From positions 1-36,879 of the IMG/VR virus record IMGVR_UViG_3300042896_000066: DNA of 36,879 nucleotides; one strand, given 5' to 3'. Numbering within the stretch: position 1 is the first letter of the stretch; every line of letters begins with the position of its first letter. This document shows, piece after piece, positions 21,606 through 29,584 of this stretch. The notes beneath the pieces were generated by a model. That model was not told the DNA's origin and did not search any database. It saw only the letters and a list, made by a program, of their open reading frames with translations. Origin of the DNA: a virus. A program made the translations under genes and the position numbers.

Positions 21606-22925
21606 ATGGCTGAAATTGTACAAGGACTCTTCGGAGTCTCACCAGAGAGCTTGAATGCTCAACGAGAACAAGCACTACAAGCACAGGCACTACAGTATGC
21701 CAACTTAAACCCTAACCAACAGGCTCAGATGGGCTTCTATCAAGCTGGTAGTCGTCTAGGTACTGGAGTAGCTGGTTTGATGGGTTCTCAAGACCCTGAG
21801 ATGCAGCGTGCTCAACTTCGTCAACAATTGCTTCGTACAGCAGATACAGGCTCTGTGCAGGGACTACAAGCCCTTGCCAGTGCTCTCCAGCAGGGGAATG
21901 ATGCTCAAGGTGCTATGCAAGCTATGCAGAAGGCTCAAGAACTTTCCAAGAGTCAGGGTGAACTGGCATATAAAGCAGCGGAGACACAAGGTAAGTTGGC
22001 TGAACTTCCTAAGATAGCCGCAGCAACTGAAGAGCTTAAAGCTAAGACTATCACTGAACAAGCTAAACAAACAGCAACACAGTCTCGTGTAGATTCCCTT
22101 ATTGCAATGGGCTTAGACCCTAAAGCTGCTGCTGGTGTTGCTTCTAATGATTCTGCTTACAGCTCCTATCTAATTAGTAAGAAGATTGCTACACCGCCTG
22201 ATTATGCTATTCAAGCAGGTATTGAAGGTATTCCAGTTAAACCTTTCTTAAGTGATTATACTAAAGAAGAGATGACTAAGATGGAGAAAGGTGTCTTTGG
22301 ACACAAAGCAGGAATTGCAGCCGCTGGTCGATCTACAGTAATTAACCAACAAGAAGGCGCATTTGCTAAAGGACGAGGGGAAGATCAAGCTAAGGCTCTT
22401 TCTGATGCTCGTATGGCTGCTGCTAGTGTTGGCCCTGCTATTGATAGGTTGAATACATTAGAGAGACTTAATTCTTCAGGGACCCTCTTTCAAGGCCCAC
22501 AGGCTAATGCAAGTTTGAATGCTGCTAATCTATTACAGAGTGCTGGATTAATTTCTCCGACAGTTGCTAAATCATTGTCAAATTCAGAAGTATATAATAA
22601 AACTGCCAAAGACCTTGTTATGCAAGATTTAAACGGTAAGTTAGGTGCAGGTATTTCCGATGCTGACAGGGCATTCGTTGAAGCACGTATTCCACAACTC
22701 ACAACAAGTCCTCAAGCACGAACTGAATTGATTGCTAAACTTAAAGAGATTCAACAAGGTAAAGCTGCTTCATATAAAGACATGAATGATTATGTTATGA
22801 AAAAGGGTAATCTTAATGATTATGATTTCTCAAAGAATATGCTAACTAATGTTTCTAAGCCTACAGCAACAACCGCTCCTTCTACAAAGACAGGAAATCC
22901 CCTGATTGATAAGTACTTACCGTAA
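21606..22925 (+). CDS. Internal virion (ejection) protein
   Basis: A 439-residue Gln/Ala/Lys-rich protein, mostly helical, with coiled-coil parts around 80-170. It ends in a low-complexity tail with the segment 'KTGNPLIDKYLP', often found at the end of such virion proteins. An AAGGA ribosome site is present. Position and composition match the middle ejection protein of podoviruses (T7 gp15 or P22 gp20 role), which forms part of the channel for DNA entry. Sequence alone does not prove it. Confidence 0.7.
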   Translation: MAEIVQGLFGVSPESLNAQREQALQAQALQYANLNPNQQAQMGFYQAGSRLGTGVAGLMGSQDPEMQRAQLRQQLLRTADTGSVQGLQALASALQQGNDAQGAMQAMQKAQELSKSQGELAYKAAETQGKLAELPKIAAATEELKAKTITEQAKQTATQSRVDSLIAMGLDPKAAAGVASNDSAYSSYLISKKIATPPDYAIQAGIEGIPVKPFLSDYTKEEMTKMEKGVFGHKAGIAAAGRSTVINQQEGAFAKGRGEDQAKALSDARMAAASVGPAIDRLNTLERLNSSGTLFQGPQANASLNAANLLQSAGLISPTVAKSLSNSEVYNKTAKDLVMQDLNGKLGAGISDADRAFVEARIPQLTTSPQARTELIAKLKEIQQGKAASYKDMNDYVMKKGNLNDYDFSKNMLTNVSKPTATTAPSTKTGNPLIDKYLP

Positions 22926-22933
22926 GGAATAAT

Positions 22934-24439
22934 ATGGCTGACTATACATACGAACAAGTAATGACTGCTCTACAGAATGCTGATAAAGCAGGAGATACCG
23001 CAGCAGCTACTGAATTGGCTAAGATGGCTGCTTCAATGCAGCCCACAGTAGCCGTTGAAGCCCCTAAAGAGCCTACCGCATTAGAAAGCTTAGGACGCAC
23101 AGCAGGATTGGCTGGAAGGGCTTTAATTACCGGGGCTTCGGCTATCCCTAATGCACTTGCTGGCTTCGGAGCAGGAGCATATAACATTGGGGCAAACCTA
23201 TTAGGTGCTGAAAGTCGTATGCCTGATTTAGGAGCAGCCCAGCAACAGGCCATGACTAATTTAGGCATCCCACAAGCACAGACGCTTCCTGAGAAAGTCA
23301 TGACTGGCGGTATAGAAGCAATGACAGGAACAGGAGTGAATGCAGCCCTTGCAGGTGCTTCTAAGATTCCTTCAGCAATATCTGCCTTTACCGAGAACCT
23401 ACCAACTCAGTTAGCGGCATCAGGTGCTGGTGGTGCCATTGCTCCGGCCTCTTATGCTGGAATTAAAGGAGTAACAGGAAGCGACTTAGCTGCAACTATT
23501 GGTTCACTTGGGCTTAGTTCTGTAGGCGCTGGCCTTGCTGGTGGTTTAATGAATAAAGCAACTGGAGCGCCGGTAGCACAAGTAACAATGGATGAAGTTA
23601 AGCAACGAGCACAACGAGCATACACTTCAATGGAAGATTCTGGTGTTACTGTAAAACCGTTAAGTGCTCAGAACATGGTTAAAAGTACAGAACAGGTTCT
23701 TATTGATAAAGGCTATGTTCCTGAGAATACCCCTAAGATTGGTAATCTATTATCTAATTTTACAAACATTATTGGTGATACTAGAGTACCTTTTAGAACA
23801 TTAGAAAGTATGCGATCTAAAGCATCTACACTAAAAGGCGACGAGAATAAAGATACTGCTCGACTGGCAGGTATTGTTGTAGATCAGATTGATAATTACA
23901 TGGCTAAAATGTCTGGTAAAGATATTATGACCAATAAAGGCAATCTTGATGAAGCCGTTAAGAATGTAATGTCTGCTCGTAAGGATTGGAGAAATATGTC
24001 AAGAGCGCAGACACTTGAAGACGCTCTTAATGTTGCTAATATTAGAGCTGATAATCCAACAGTATCTGAAAGTGAGGCTATTCGACAAGGTTTCCAAAAG
24101 ATTGCTAAAAGTCCTTCATTTAATTTATTCTCACAAGATGAACAAAATGCTATTAGAGCAGTCTCTAAAGGAACACCTTTTGATACTCTTCTTTCTATGG
24201 CAGGTAAATTTAATCCAGAGCGTAGTCAGCTTGTTGCGGGTGCCTCATTAGCAGGTGCCTTATCAAATCCAATGGCTATTGCTATCCCTGCTGCTGGTTT
24301 TGCTGCTGATAAACTTCAAAAGTATCTTAGAAGCACTACTGCTCAGAATACAGTTAAAGGTATCTTAGGCGGTTCTATTGCGCCTCCTAGACCACAATAT
24401 CCTTGGCTTGGTTTAGGTACTATGGGACAACAACAATAA
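22934..24439 (+). CDS. Internal virion (ejection) protein with Gly/Ala-rich segments
   Basis: A 501-residue protein. Residues 1-40 are helical. About 50-90 and 150-205 contain Ala/Gly-rich hydrophobic stretches that could insert in membranes, with a basic helical region after them. A third hydrophobic Ala-rich segment lies near 440-465, and the C-terminus is Pro/Gln-rich. It takes the place of the largest ejection protein (T7 gp16, P22 gp16). I see no lytic transglycosylase motif, so any wall-cutting in the particle must be elsewhere. Confidence 0.7.
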   Translation: MADYTYEQVMTALQNADKAGDTAAATELAKMAASMQPTVAVEAPKEPTALESLGRTAGLAGRALITGASAIPNALAGFGAGAYNIGANLLGAESRMPDLGAAQQQAMTNLGIPQAQTLPEKVMTGGIEAMTGTGVNAALAGASKIPSAISAFTENLPTQLAASGAGGAIAPASYAGIKGVTGSDLAATIGSLGLSSVGAGLAGGLMNKATGAPVAQVTMDEVKQRAQRAYTSMEDSGVTVKPLSAQNMVKSTEQVLIDKGYVPENTPKIGNLLSNFTNIIGDTRVPFRTLESMRSKASTLKGDENKDTARLAGIVVDQIDNYMAKMSGKDIMTNKGNLDEAVKNVMSARKDWRNMSRAQTLEDALNVANIRADNPTVSESEAIRQGFQKIAKSPSFNLFSQDEQNAIRAVSKGTPFDTLLSMAGKFNPERSQLVAGASLAGALSNPMAIAIPAAGFAADKLQKYLRSTTAQNTVKGILGGSIAPPRPQYPWLGLGTMGQQQ

Positions 24440-24440
24440 C

Positions 24441-24824
24441 ATGAAACATCAGTTCGGACTACAAAGTAAAGCTAAACTAAGTACCGTCCATAAGAGTCTT
24501 CAAGACCTCTTCTACGCAGCTATCGGAGAAGCCCCTTATGACTTCTCAATCACCGAAGGCTTGCGTAGCCTAGAGCGTCAGAAGCAACTCTTTAAAGACG
24601 GTAAGAGCCAAACAATGAATAGCAGACATCTAACAGGTAATGCTGTAGATGTTTGTATCATCATTGACGGTAAGCCATCATGGGATTTCAATGATTATAT
24701 TAAACTTGCTGACTATATTAAGAAAATAGCCAAAGCAGTTAATGTACCCATTGTGTGGGGAGGTGATTGGGAGTCCTTCAGGGATGGCCCTCACTTTGAA
24801 TTAGATAGAAAGGTATATCCATAA
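24441..24824 (+). CDS. Endolysin, M15 L-alanyl-D-glutamate endopeptidase type
   Basis: A 127-residue enzyme that cuts the peptide cross-bridges of peptidoglycan. The zinc site is complete: His63 in S-R-H-L-T-G, Asp70 in A-V-D-V, and His118 in G-P-H-F-E. Asp109 in G-G-D-W is the expected catalytic acid. Length and motif order match T5-type endolysins of the VanY/M15 family. There is no signal peptide, so it needs the holin to reach the wall. Its stop overlaps the holin start (TAATG). Confidence 0.93.
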   Translation: MKHQFGLQSKAKLSTVHKSLQDLFYAAIGEAPYDFSITEGLRSLERQKQLFKDGKSQTMNSRHLTGNAVDVCIIIDGKPSWDFNDYIKLADYIKKIAKAVNVPIVWGGDWESFRDGPHFELDRKVYP

Positions 24825-25207
24825 TGATTGTAACTGACCTACTCCTTGGCATAGCTTCAAAGGTCTTCGATAAGGTCTTCCCTGACCCTGTGAAGGCTGC
24901 TGAAGCTAAGTTAGAACTGTACAAGCTCCAACAGTCAGGAGAGCTTACAGCAATGATTGCTCAGACTGACATCAATAAGGTTGAAGCAGCTAGTTCTAGT
25001 GTCTTCGTAGCTGGCTGGAGACCATTCATAGGCTGGGTATGTGGACTTGCTTTGATGTATCAATACCTGATACGCCCATTCGTTACAGCCTTCTATCCTG
25101 AGTTGATCTTCCCCGGCCTAGATGATAACCTTTGGCAGCTATTGCTTGGAATGCTTGGCTTAGGTGGCTTGAGAACATTTGAGAAGACTAAGGGTGTAGC
25201 TGCTTAG
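24824..25207 (+). CDS. Holin (3-TM phage holin family)
   Basis: A 127-residue protein. An amphipathic N-terminal helix (1-20, with D-P-V-K-A-A-E-A-K-L) and a helical linker lead to the hallmark G-W-R-P-F-I-G-W-V-C-G segment (64-74). Hydrophobic helices follow at about 65-90 and 103-118, and the end is charged. This is the layout of the Holin_3TMs family. It would time lysis by opening the inner membrane for the endolysin encoded before it. It is the last gene of the rightward arm. Confidence 0.9.
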   Translation: MIVTDLLLGIASKVFDKVFPDPVKAAEAKLELYKLQQSGELTAMIAQTDINKVEAASSSVFVAGWRPFIGWVCGLALMYQYLIRPFVTAFYPELIFPGLDDNLWQLLLGMLGLGGLRTFEKTKGVAA

Positions 25208-25220
25208 TAGTAGAAACAAG

Positions 25221-25256
25221 AAAGCCTCCAAAGCTGCAAAGCTAAGGAGGCTTTTT
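25221..25256. terminator. Bidirectional terminator between the converging arms
   Basis: A 9-bp perfect stem, AAAGCCTCC (25221-25229) with GGAGGCTTT (25246-25254), with T runs on both sides: five T on the plus strand (25252-25256) and a T-rich TTTCTTGTTT on the minus strand. It lies between the holin stop and the last leftward stop, so it ends both arms. Confidence 0.9.
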
Positions 25257-25271
25257 AACGTCTATACTTTG

Positions 25272-25427
25272 TTAGTTAAAAATAAACGAGATGGTGAACA
25301 GTAGAAGGTGAATATAGATAACCTCTGAAGGCTCTTCAGCCATATTCTCGTCTTCATCCATCATATATACACGATCAGATTCAATTCCAACCTTCACACC
25401 TGCAATAAGCTCATAGTCAATAATCAT
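25272..25427 (-). CDS. 51-residue protein downstream of NrdJ
   Basis: A 51-codon frame with an AAGGAGA ribosome site about five bases before ATG 25427, starting ten bases after the ribonucleotide reductase stop. The product has an acidic middle (D-E-D-E, E-E) and a hydrophobic C-terminus of about 12 residues. It is the last gene of the leftward arm. No family is recognised. The strong ribosome site makes it likely to be real. Confidence 0.78.
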   Translation of the reverse strand: MIIDYELIAGVKVGIESDRVYMMDEDENMAEEPSEVIYIHLLLFTISFIFN

Positions 25428-25436
25428 ATATTCTCC

Positions 25437-27404
25437 TTAGCGAATAGGGCAAGCACCACTAGCACAATCATCATCCAGTGTATCAGATACTGTAGTCTCG
25501 TCCACTACGAAGGGAGCAATACGAGATACATATTCATCATACACAGCCTTAGTCACCACCTCTTGAGGCAGATAAGGATAACCTAAATCTGCTGCTGTCT
25601 TCGTAGGGTCATTACGGAACAGGAATGATACACCAACATAATTATCCCAATTCAATAACAACCAATCAATAATAGCTGGTACTTCAGAGGCATCATAACT
25701 AATAGTTGCTGATACATTCTGTTGGCACCATGTCTGCATAAGCATCTTGTAACGCTCAAGCTGATCTACAGCAGATTCCAGATTAACCTCAACACCATTT
25801 ACTTTATCAAACTGTACAGTGTCCCACGCAACAGGTAGAGTCGCCAGTACAGATTCCTTATCAAATGGATGCTCAAATACACGATAGCCAGCAGCACGAA
25901 GCTTAGGCACGACCAGATCAAACTTACTGAACACAACGTTATTGAAAATATACTTACCAAGAGGCTTATGAACCCCCTCAGTAGTATCCATAATCTTCGA
26001 AAGAGTGCCACTTGGCTTAACCGTAGTGACATTCTTTGGACGAGGTGTATCAAGTTCATCGGCCATTGCATAAGCAGCAGCAACCGCTGTTCGTTGAAGT
26101 TCGGCATAATCATACGCTTTCAAATCAGGCCGAGTAGCAATACCCGTTAGTCCAACACCACACAGGCGAAGGAAGTCATTATTCAAGTGCCATGCTTCTT
26201 GCAAGATACCGTCACGCAAGTTTACACAGGTCTGACGATAGTTTGCACGAGCTGCAATATGCACCGCACGTCGAAGTCCATCAGAGTCCCCATGAAACTT
26301 ATTCAAGTCGATCTCAGTCAGGTTACAGAAGCTCTTATTACCAAGCAGAATCTCTACGCATGGATTAGAGCCTTTAAACCACGGAGCACGCTTCGTAGCT
26401 GCTTCAGCGTTAATGAATCCCGGCTCTGAGCCTCCTGAATCAACCATTAGCTTAAAGATGTCCTGAAGTTCATTCAAAGCAGGCTTAGTCTTAAACAGCA
26501 AACTGTTATTAGATTGTGCTCGTTGCTCATTAGATACCCAGAAGTCTTTCTTAGCTACTGCAAACTCTTTCCACTCGTCTTCACCATACTCAAACAGAGC
26601 AATCTCTGCACTACGGCGTGATGACAGCACAGTCCCCATCCAGTTCACCAAATCGAGAATATTCATACGGGTCAACAAAGACCCGCTACGACGATTCAAG
26701 AGCTTGTGGATAGCTGTATAGGCTTTAGCAAGTGAGGCATCTCCTGAGCTAATCCAGCCGTATCCTGCAAGACGTTCTCCTGCTGGACGAATCTCGGAGA
26801 AATCGAGTACAAGCTTATCGGCAGGGAACTTATGAGCGACCAGCTTACCAATAGACTTGGCCCATGCCTCAGCAGAGTCCCCCACCTTGATTGTCCATAC
26901 ACCATTTTCAAATGTCTCCACGTTATCTTGAACACCGCCTTTATCAGTCCGAGTGCTCCGAATTACTTCAAAGTCCGTAATGCGCTTAGAGTAGCCTGTA
27001 AGCTGTCCAACAACAGGACGGAAGCCTACCCCACAGCCTTGCAACAAGAGCCACAGAGCGTCTACACAGTCCATCACAGTCTCAATGTTAGTGAAGCTGC
27101 AATTGAACTGTGAAGCCTCACGCTTCTTAGCTACTGATGTGCCACCAAGCCACAGAGTACGACCAGATGTAAGCACCTTACGTTCTAGCATTAGCTTCTT
27201 AAGTTCAGCGAGTTCATTGTGTTCAGCGTAAGTGAAGTTTTCAGCGCCCCGAGATCGTTCCCATAGCCACGCCTGATGACCAATTACTCGGTCAACTGTT
27301 TGTTCCCAAGTCTCAAAGCCTCCTTCTTCAAGTGGGCGATTATAGGTACGACGAGTGATAACCTGTGCGCGGAGAGAAGGTGTGTATGTATTTGTTTCAG
27401 TCAT
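25437..27404 (-). CDS. nrdJ: Adenosylcobalamin-dependent (class II) ribonucleotide reductase
   Basis: Reduces ribonucleotides to deoxyribonucleotides with a radical made from adenosylcobalamin. At 655 residues it is of the monomeric type of Lactobacillus leichmannii RTPR. The key residues keep RTPR spacing: Cys102, Cys349 and Glu351 in N-P-C-V-E-I, Cys360 eleven residues on (as 408 and 419), and the C-terminal pair Cys647/Cys652 five apart (as 731 and 736). The more usual Gly after N-P-C is Val here. The T-V-K-P-S-G-T-L phosphate-binding loop is intact. The ATG overlaps the preceding stop (ATGA). The host must supply B12, since no cobalamin gene is present. Confidence 0.95.
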   Translation of the reverse strand: MTETNTYTPSLRAQVITRRTYNRPLEEGGFETWEQTVDRVIGHQAWLWERSRGAENFTYAEHNELAELKKLMLERKVLTSGRTLWLGGTSVAKKREASQFNCSFTNIETVMDCVDALWLLLQGCGVGFRPVVGQLTGYSKRITDFEVIRSTRTDKGGVQDNVETFENGVWTIKVGDSAEAWAKSIGKLVAHKFPADKLVLDFSEIRPAGERLAGYGWISSGDASLAKAYTAIHKLLNRRSGSLLTRMNILDLVNWMGTVLSSRRSAEIALFEYGEDEWKEFAVAKKDFWVSNEQRAQSNNSLLFKTKPALNELQDIFKLMVDSGGSEPGFINAEAATKRAPWFKGSNPCVEILLGNKSFCNLTEIDLNKFHGDSDGLRRAVHIAARANYRQTCVNLRDGILQEAWHLNNDFLRLCGVGLTGIATRPDLKAYDYAELQRTAVAAAYAMADELDTPRPKNVTTVKPSGTLSKIMDTTEGVHKPLGKYIFNNVVFSKFDLVVPKLRAAGYRVFEHPFDKESVLATLPVAWDTVQFDKVNGVEVNLESAVDQLERYKMLMQTWCQQNVSATISYDASEVPAIIDWLLLNWDNYVGVSFLFRNDPTKTAADLGYPYLPQEVVTKAVYDEYVSRIAPFVVDETTVSDTLDDDCASGACPIR

Positions 27405-27562
27405 TCTAATTCTTTCAATAATTCTTCATATTTATATTCGATTCGATCAGTAAACATATTCACGATCTCTTCACTGCTAATGTCTAGCAACTCAAGAAGC
27501 ATTACTTCATCAAGTTTCTTTAGTTTCTCTAATACTTCTTTAAAAGGGAGCATAGAGTTCAT
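27401..27562 (-). CDS. Small helical protein coupled to NrdJ
   Basis: A protein of about 50 residues. Possible starts are ATG 27562 (53 residues) or 27553 (50 residues); an earlier in-frame one at 27583 lies deep in the previous gene. The product is highly charged and Leu/Glu/Lys-rich, almost surely one or two helices. It begins inside the end of the pyrophosphohydrolase-like gene and its TGA overlaps the nrdJ start, so it may exist to couple translation or to bind one of its neighbours. Confidence 0.6.
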   Translation of the reverse strand: MNSMLPFKEVLEKLKKLDEVMLLELLDISSEEIVNMFTDRIEYKYEELLKELE

Positions 27563-28091
27563 CCAGTTCTTGTGTACGGTCAAACCACAGTTTAAACAAG
27601 AGGCAACACACAGCGTGAGCTAGGTGATTACTTCCTGTTTCACCGTCATATTTATGTCCTTGCATATATGAAACAATGTGTCGAAAGGCTGCATCCATGT
27701 ATCGAGCATCAGCATCAGGTACAAATTTCCAGTTATCAGGTGCATACTTTTTTGCTCCAAAGGTAAGAACTTCTACAACCTCTTCTAAGGCTTCAAAGGG
27801 CAGTAAAGACCATTTAAGCTTATTGTTATCAAACTTAACACCAAGTTCTTTATCGTCCATAGCTTTAATTTCCTGTTCTTTATTACATTGTTGTGTGAGC
27901 CAGTCTGTCATTTGTTTAAACACGTCTTCTTCTTCATTGGTTACTTCCATCTCTTCTTCCTTAATATATATATTTCTACTTATCCATTTGCTGAATGCAA
28001 TGTCAGGAGCTTGTCGTATGCAGCTATTACAAGGTTCTTGCTCAATTTCAAGTTGACCGTAAAAACAATTACTACACGTCTTTTGTGCCAT
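27540..28091 (-). CDS. dATP/dGTP pyrophosphohydrolase-like protein with zinc-ribbon N-terminus
   Basis: A 183-residue protein. The N-terminus has C6-x2-C9 and C21-x2-C24, a small zinc ribbon. About residues 85-172 match the dATP/dGTP diphosphohydrolase N-terminal family common in phages: K-F-D-N-N-K-L-K-W-S-L-L-P, E-A-L-E-E-V, F-G-A-K-K-Y, then R-H-I-x-S-Y and H-L-A-H-A. Glu100, Glu103, Glu104, His138 and His159 are possible metal ligands. It may adjust the dNTP pool made by NrdJ and ThyX. The zinc ribbon is fused in front and spaced by an acidic linker. Confidence 0.8.
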   Translation of the reverse strand: MAQKTCSNCFYGQLEIEQEPCNSCIRQAPDIAFSKWISRNIYIKEEEMEVTNEEEDVFKQMTDWLTQQCNKEQEIKAMDDKELGVKFDNNKLKWSLLPFEALEEVVEVLTFGAKKYAPDNWKFVPDADARYMDAAFRHIVSYMQGHKYDGETGSNHLAHAVCCLLFKLWFDRTQELDELYAPF

Positions 28092-28845
28092 ATTTACCTT
28101 TCAGATATTCCATACTCAAGAACATTTCATCGAAATGTCCATCATTGACTTCATTTAAGATTACAAGGCCACGCCAGTGTTTATTACTGAGCAAGTCCAT
28201 GTAATCCTCGTTATGCTGATAATAACTACCTGCGATTATAGCACAGATGCTCTGTCCGTCTGCTCTTTTACCATAAGCCACTTGCTTACCTTGCTGATGC
28301 CCTCCCACACAAGACATATGCAGCTTACTGATAATAGCAGCAGGACTAGCAGCAGGACGACCCATAGCACCAACGGGCCAATAATGATTAAAGCCAACAC
28401 CATTAATAAATACCGGATGTAGAAAATCATGTACTTCCCAATCCTTCTTATACTCTAAATCCTCTACAGAAAGCAAGCCTTCCAGTTGAGGGTTATTGTT
28501 AATAGCTCGGTTGATACGATTCTCATGGTTACCTAGCGTAAGAACCATCCGAGGCGTATATACCTTATGCTTACCATCTTTATGTACCTTCTGCATAGTC
28601 CTAAGAGGTGCTAAGAGGGTCTTCATAGCCTCCTTAACAACTTCTACGTCCTTCTTGTACCGTAAGCCTTCAAAGTACTTACTTCCCTTGACATCATGTG
28701 TTGAGAGGCTTGGCATATCTGCAAAGTCCCCTATATTCACTACAACATCAGGGCGATAATCACAGATTGCTTTGCCTGCCCAAGTAAGGTGATCTAGAGG
28801 TACACCCTCCTTTACTTGGCAGTCAGGAATAACTAAGATTCTCAT
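28072..28845 (-). CDS. Calcineurin-like metallophosphoesterase
   Basis: A 257-residue enzyme. The metal-site motifs are in order: D8-x-Q10 (in place of the usual D-x-H), G-D40, G-N106-H107-E108, His154, and G-G-H183. These are hallmarks of the calcineurin-like phosphoesterase fold. The substrate cannot be told; phage members act on nucleic acid ends, cyclic phosphates or nucleotides. Its end overlaps the pyrophosphohydrolase-like gene by 20 bases, and it stands with nucleotide-metabolism genes. Gln instead of His at motif I is a recurring variant in phage proteins and might change the metal or activity. Confidence 0.85.
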   Translation of the reverse strand: MRILVIPDCQVKEGVPLDHLTWAGKAICDYRPDVVVNIGDFADMPSLSTHDVKGSKYFEGLRYKKDVEVVKEAMKTLLAPLRTMQKVHKDGKHKVYTPRMVLTLGNHENRINRAINNNPQLEGLLSVEDLEYKKDWEVHDFLHPVFINGVGFNHYWPVGAMGRPAASPAAIISKLHMSCVGGHQQGKQVAYGKRADGQSICAIIAGSYYQHNEDYMDLLSNKHWRGLVILNEVNDGHFDEMFLSMEYLKGKYGTKDV

Positions 28846-29099
28846 AGACTTTCTTCTGGGTTAAACACAGGGCCACTCCACTCACGAGAAGCGAACAACT
28901 TAGGGATAGCTACACGCTCTTTAACACCACGATAACCGCTAACTTCTAAGAAGTCAATAAAGGAAGCCATAACTTGTTCCCATCGGCAGTACTCCGGCCC
29001 ACCAACGATCATCTCTGCTGATTTACCCTCATTGTCTGTAAATCCAAAACAGTATGTTGAATATGTCCATTCAGAAGCATCATTCATATTATCGTTCAT
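28842..29099 (-). CDS. Small protein of unknown function in the nucleotide block
   Basis: An 85-residue protein with the start chosen at ATG 29099, which has a GGAGG ribosome site eight bases upstream. It is mixed alpha/beta in composition, with an 'SYW'-type aromatic N-terminus and a central 'EQVMASFIDFLEVSGY' helix. No family is recognised. It is coupled to its neighbours: it begins inside the end of the MazG gene, and its stop overlaps the metallophosphoesterase start (ATGA). Confidence 0.72.
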   Translation of the reverse strand: MNDNMNDASEWTYSTYCFGFTDNEGKSAEMIVGGPEYCRWEQVMASFIDFLEVSGYRGVKERVAIPKLFASREWSGPVFNPEESL

Positions 29100-29406
29100 T
29101 GCCACTACCTCCAATTACGTTACGTTTCTGACGATCTGCCAGTTTCAAGATATTCTGTTCAGCAATTACTGATAGATCAATATCCATGAACTGAGCAATC
29201 TCTGAGATGAACCACAGTGTGTCACCTAGTTCCTTTACCAGTTCCTTACGAAGTGCATTACGAGGTGTATCATCACGCACATACTTAGCATAGGCACTTG
29301 CAACCTCGCCAGCCTCACCTGCCAGCCCTGCTACAAGGTACTCTAGGCGGTACGCTGTAGGTAATACAAACTTGTCTGCTTGTTGTTGGTATTCATTAAA
29401 GTTCAT
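29089..29406 (-). CDS. mazG: MazG-like nucleotide pyrophosphohydrolase
   Basis: A 105-residue, all-helical protein with the MazG core: Glu31-x-x-Glu34 in E-A-G-E-V and Glu59-x-x-Asp62 in E-L-G-D-T. These four acids bind magnesium and hydrolyse nucleoside triphosphates to monophosphates. Single-domain MazG proteins are common in phages, where they are proposed to clean the nucleotide pool or lower ppGpp. The ATG overlaps the preceding stop by three bases. Confidence 0.93.
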   Translation of the reverse strand: MNFNEYQQQADKFVLPTAYRLEYLVAGLAGEAGEVASAYAKYVRDDTPRNALRKELVKELGDTLWFISEIAQFMDIDLSVIAEQNILKLADRQKRNVIGGSGNER

Positions 29407-29582
29407 TCTTTTAGTTCTTTCTTTTCGCCGTTAGGTGTAAACATCTCGCATGAAGCATGGTCTTTATCATAAGGGGTGAATGTAAAGTATGCCTGCCGAT
29501 ATGGATTAACAGGGGCAGTATAACGATAACATTCTTGCTTCTTAGGACATTCATGTCCATCACACATACTTATATCTGCCAT
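29403..29582 (-). CDS. 59-residue cysteine-rich protein
   Basis: A 59-codon frame between ThyX and MazG. It has four cysteines: C7 and C12 (C-D-G-H-E-C, with a His between them), C18 and C45, plus several aromatic residues in the middle. It may be a small zinc-binding protein. The start lies three bases after the ThyX stop, and its TGA overlaps the mazG ATG, so it sits firmly in the operon. No family is recognised. Confidence 0.75.
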   Translation of the reverse strand: MADISMCDGHECPKKQECYRYTAPVNPYRQAYFTFTPYDKDHASCEMFTPNGEKKELKE

Positions 29583-29584
29583 GA

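Noticed and set aside
27540-28091. Part of a 2-aminoadenine (Z-genome) synthesis system
   Set aside because: The pyrophosphohydrolase-like domain alone is common in phages. No PurZ-like adenylosuccinate synthase and no DatZ-type HD phosphohydrolase is present, and the polymerase is T7-like.
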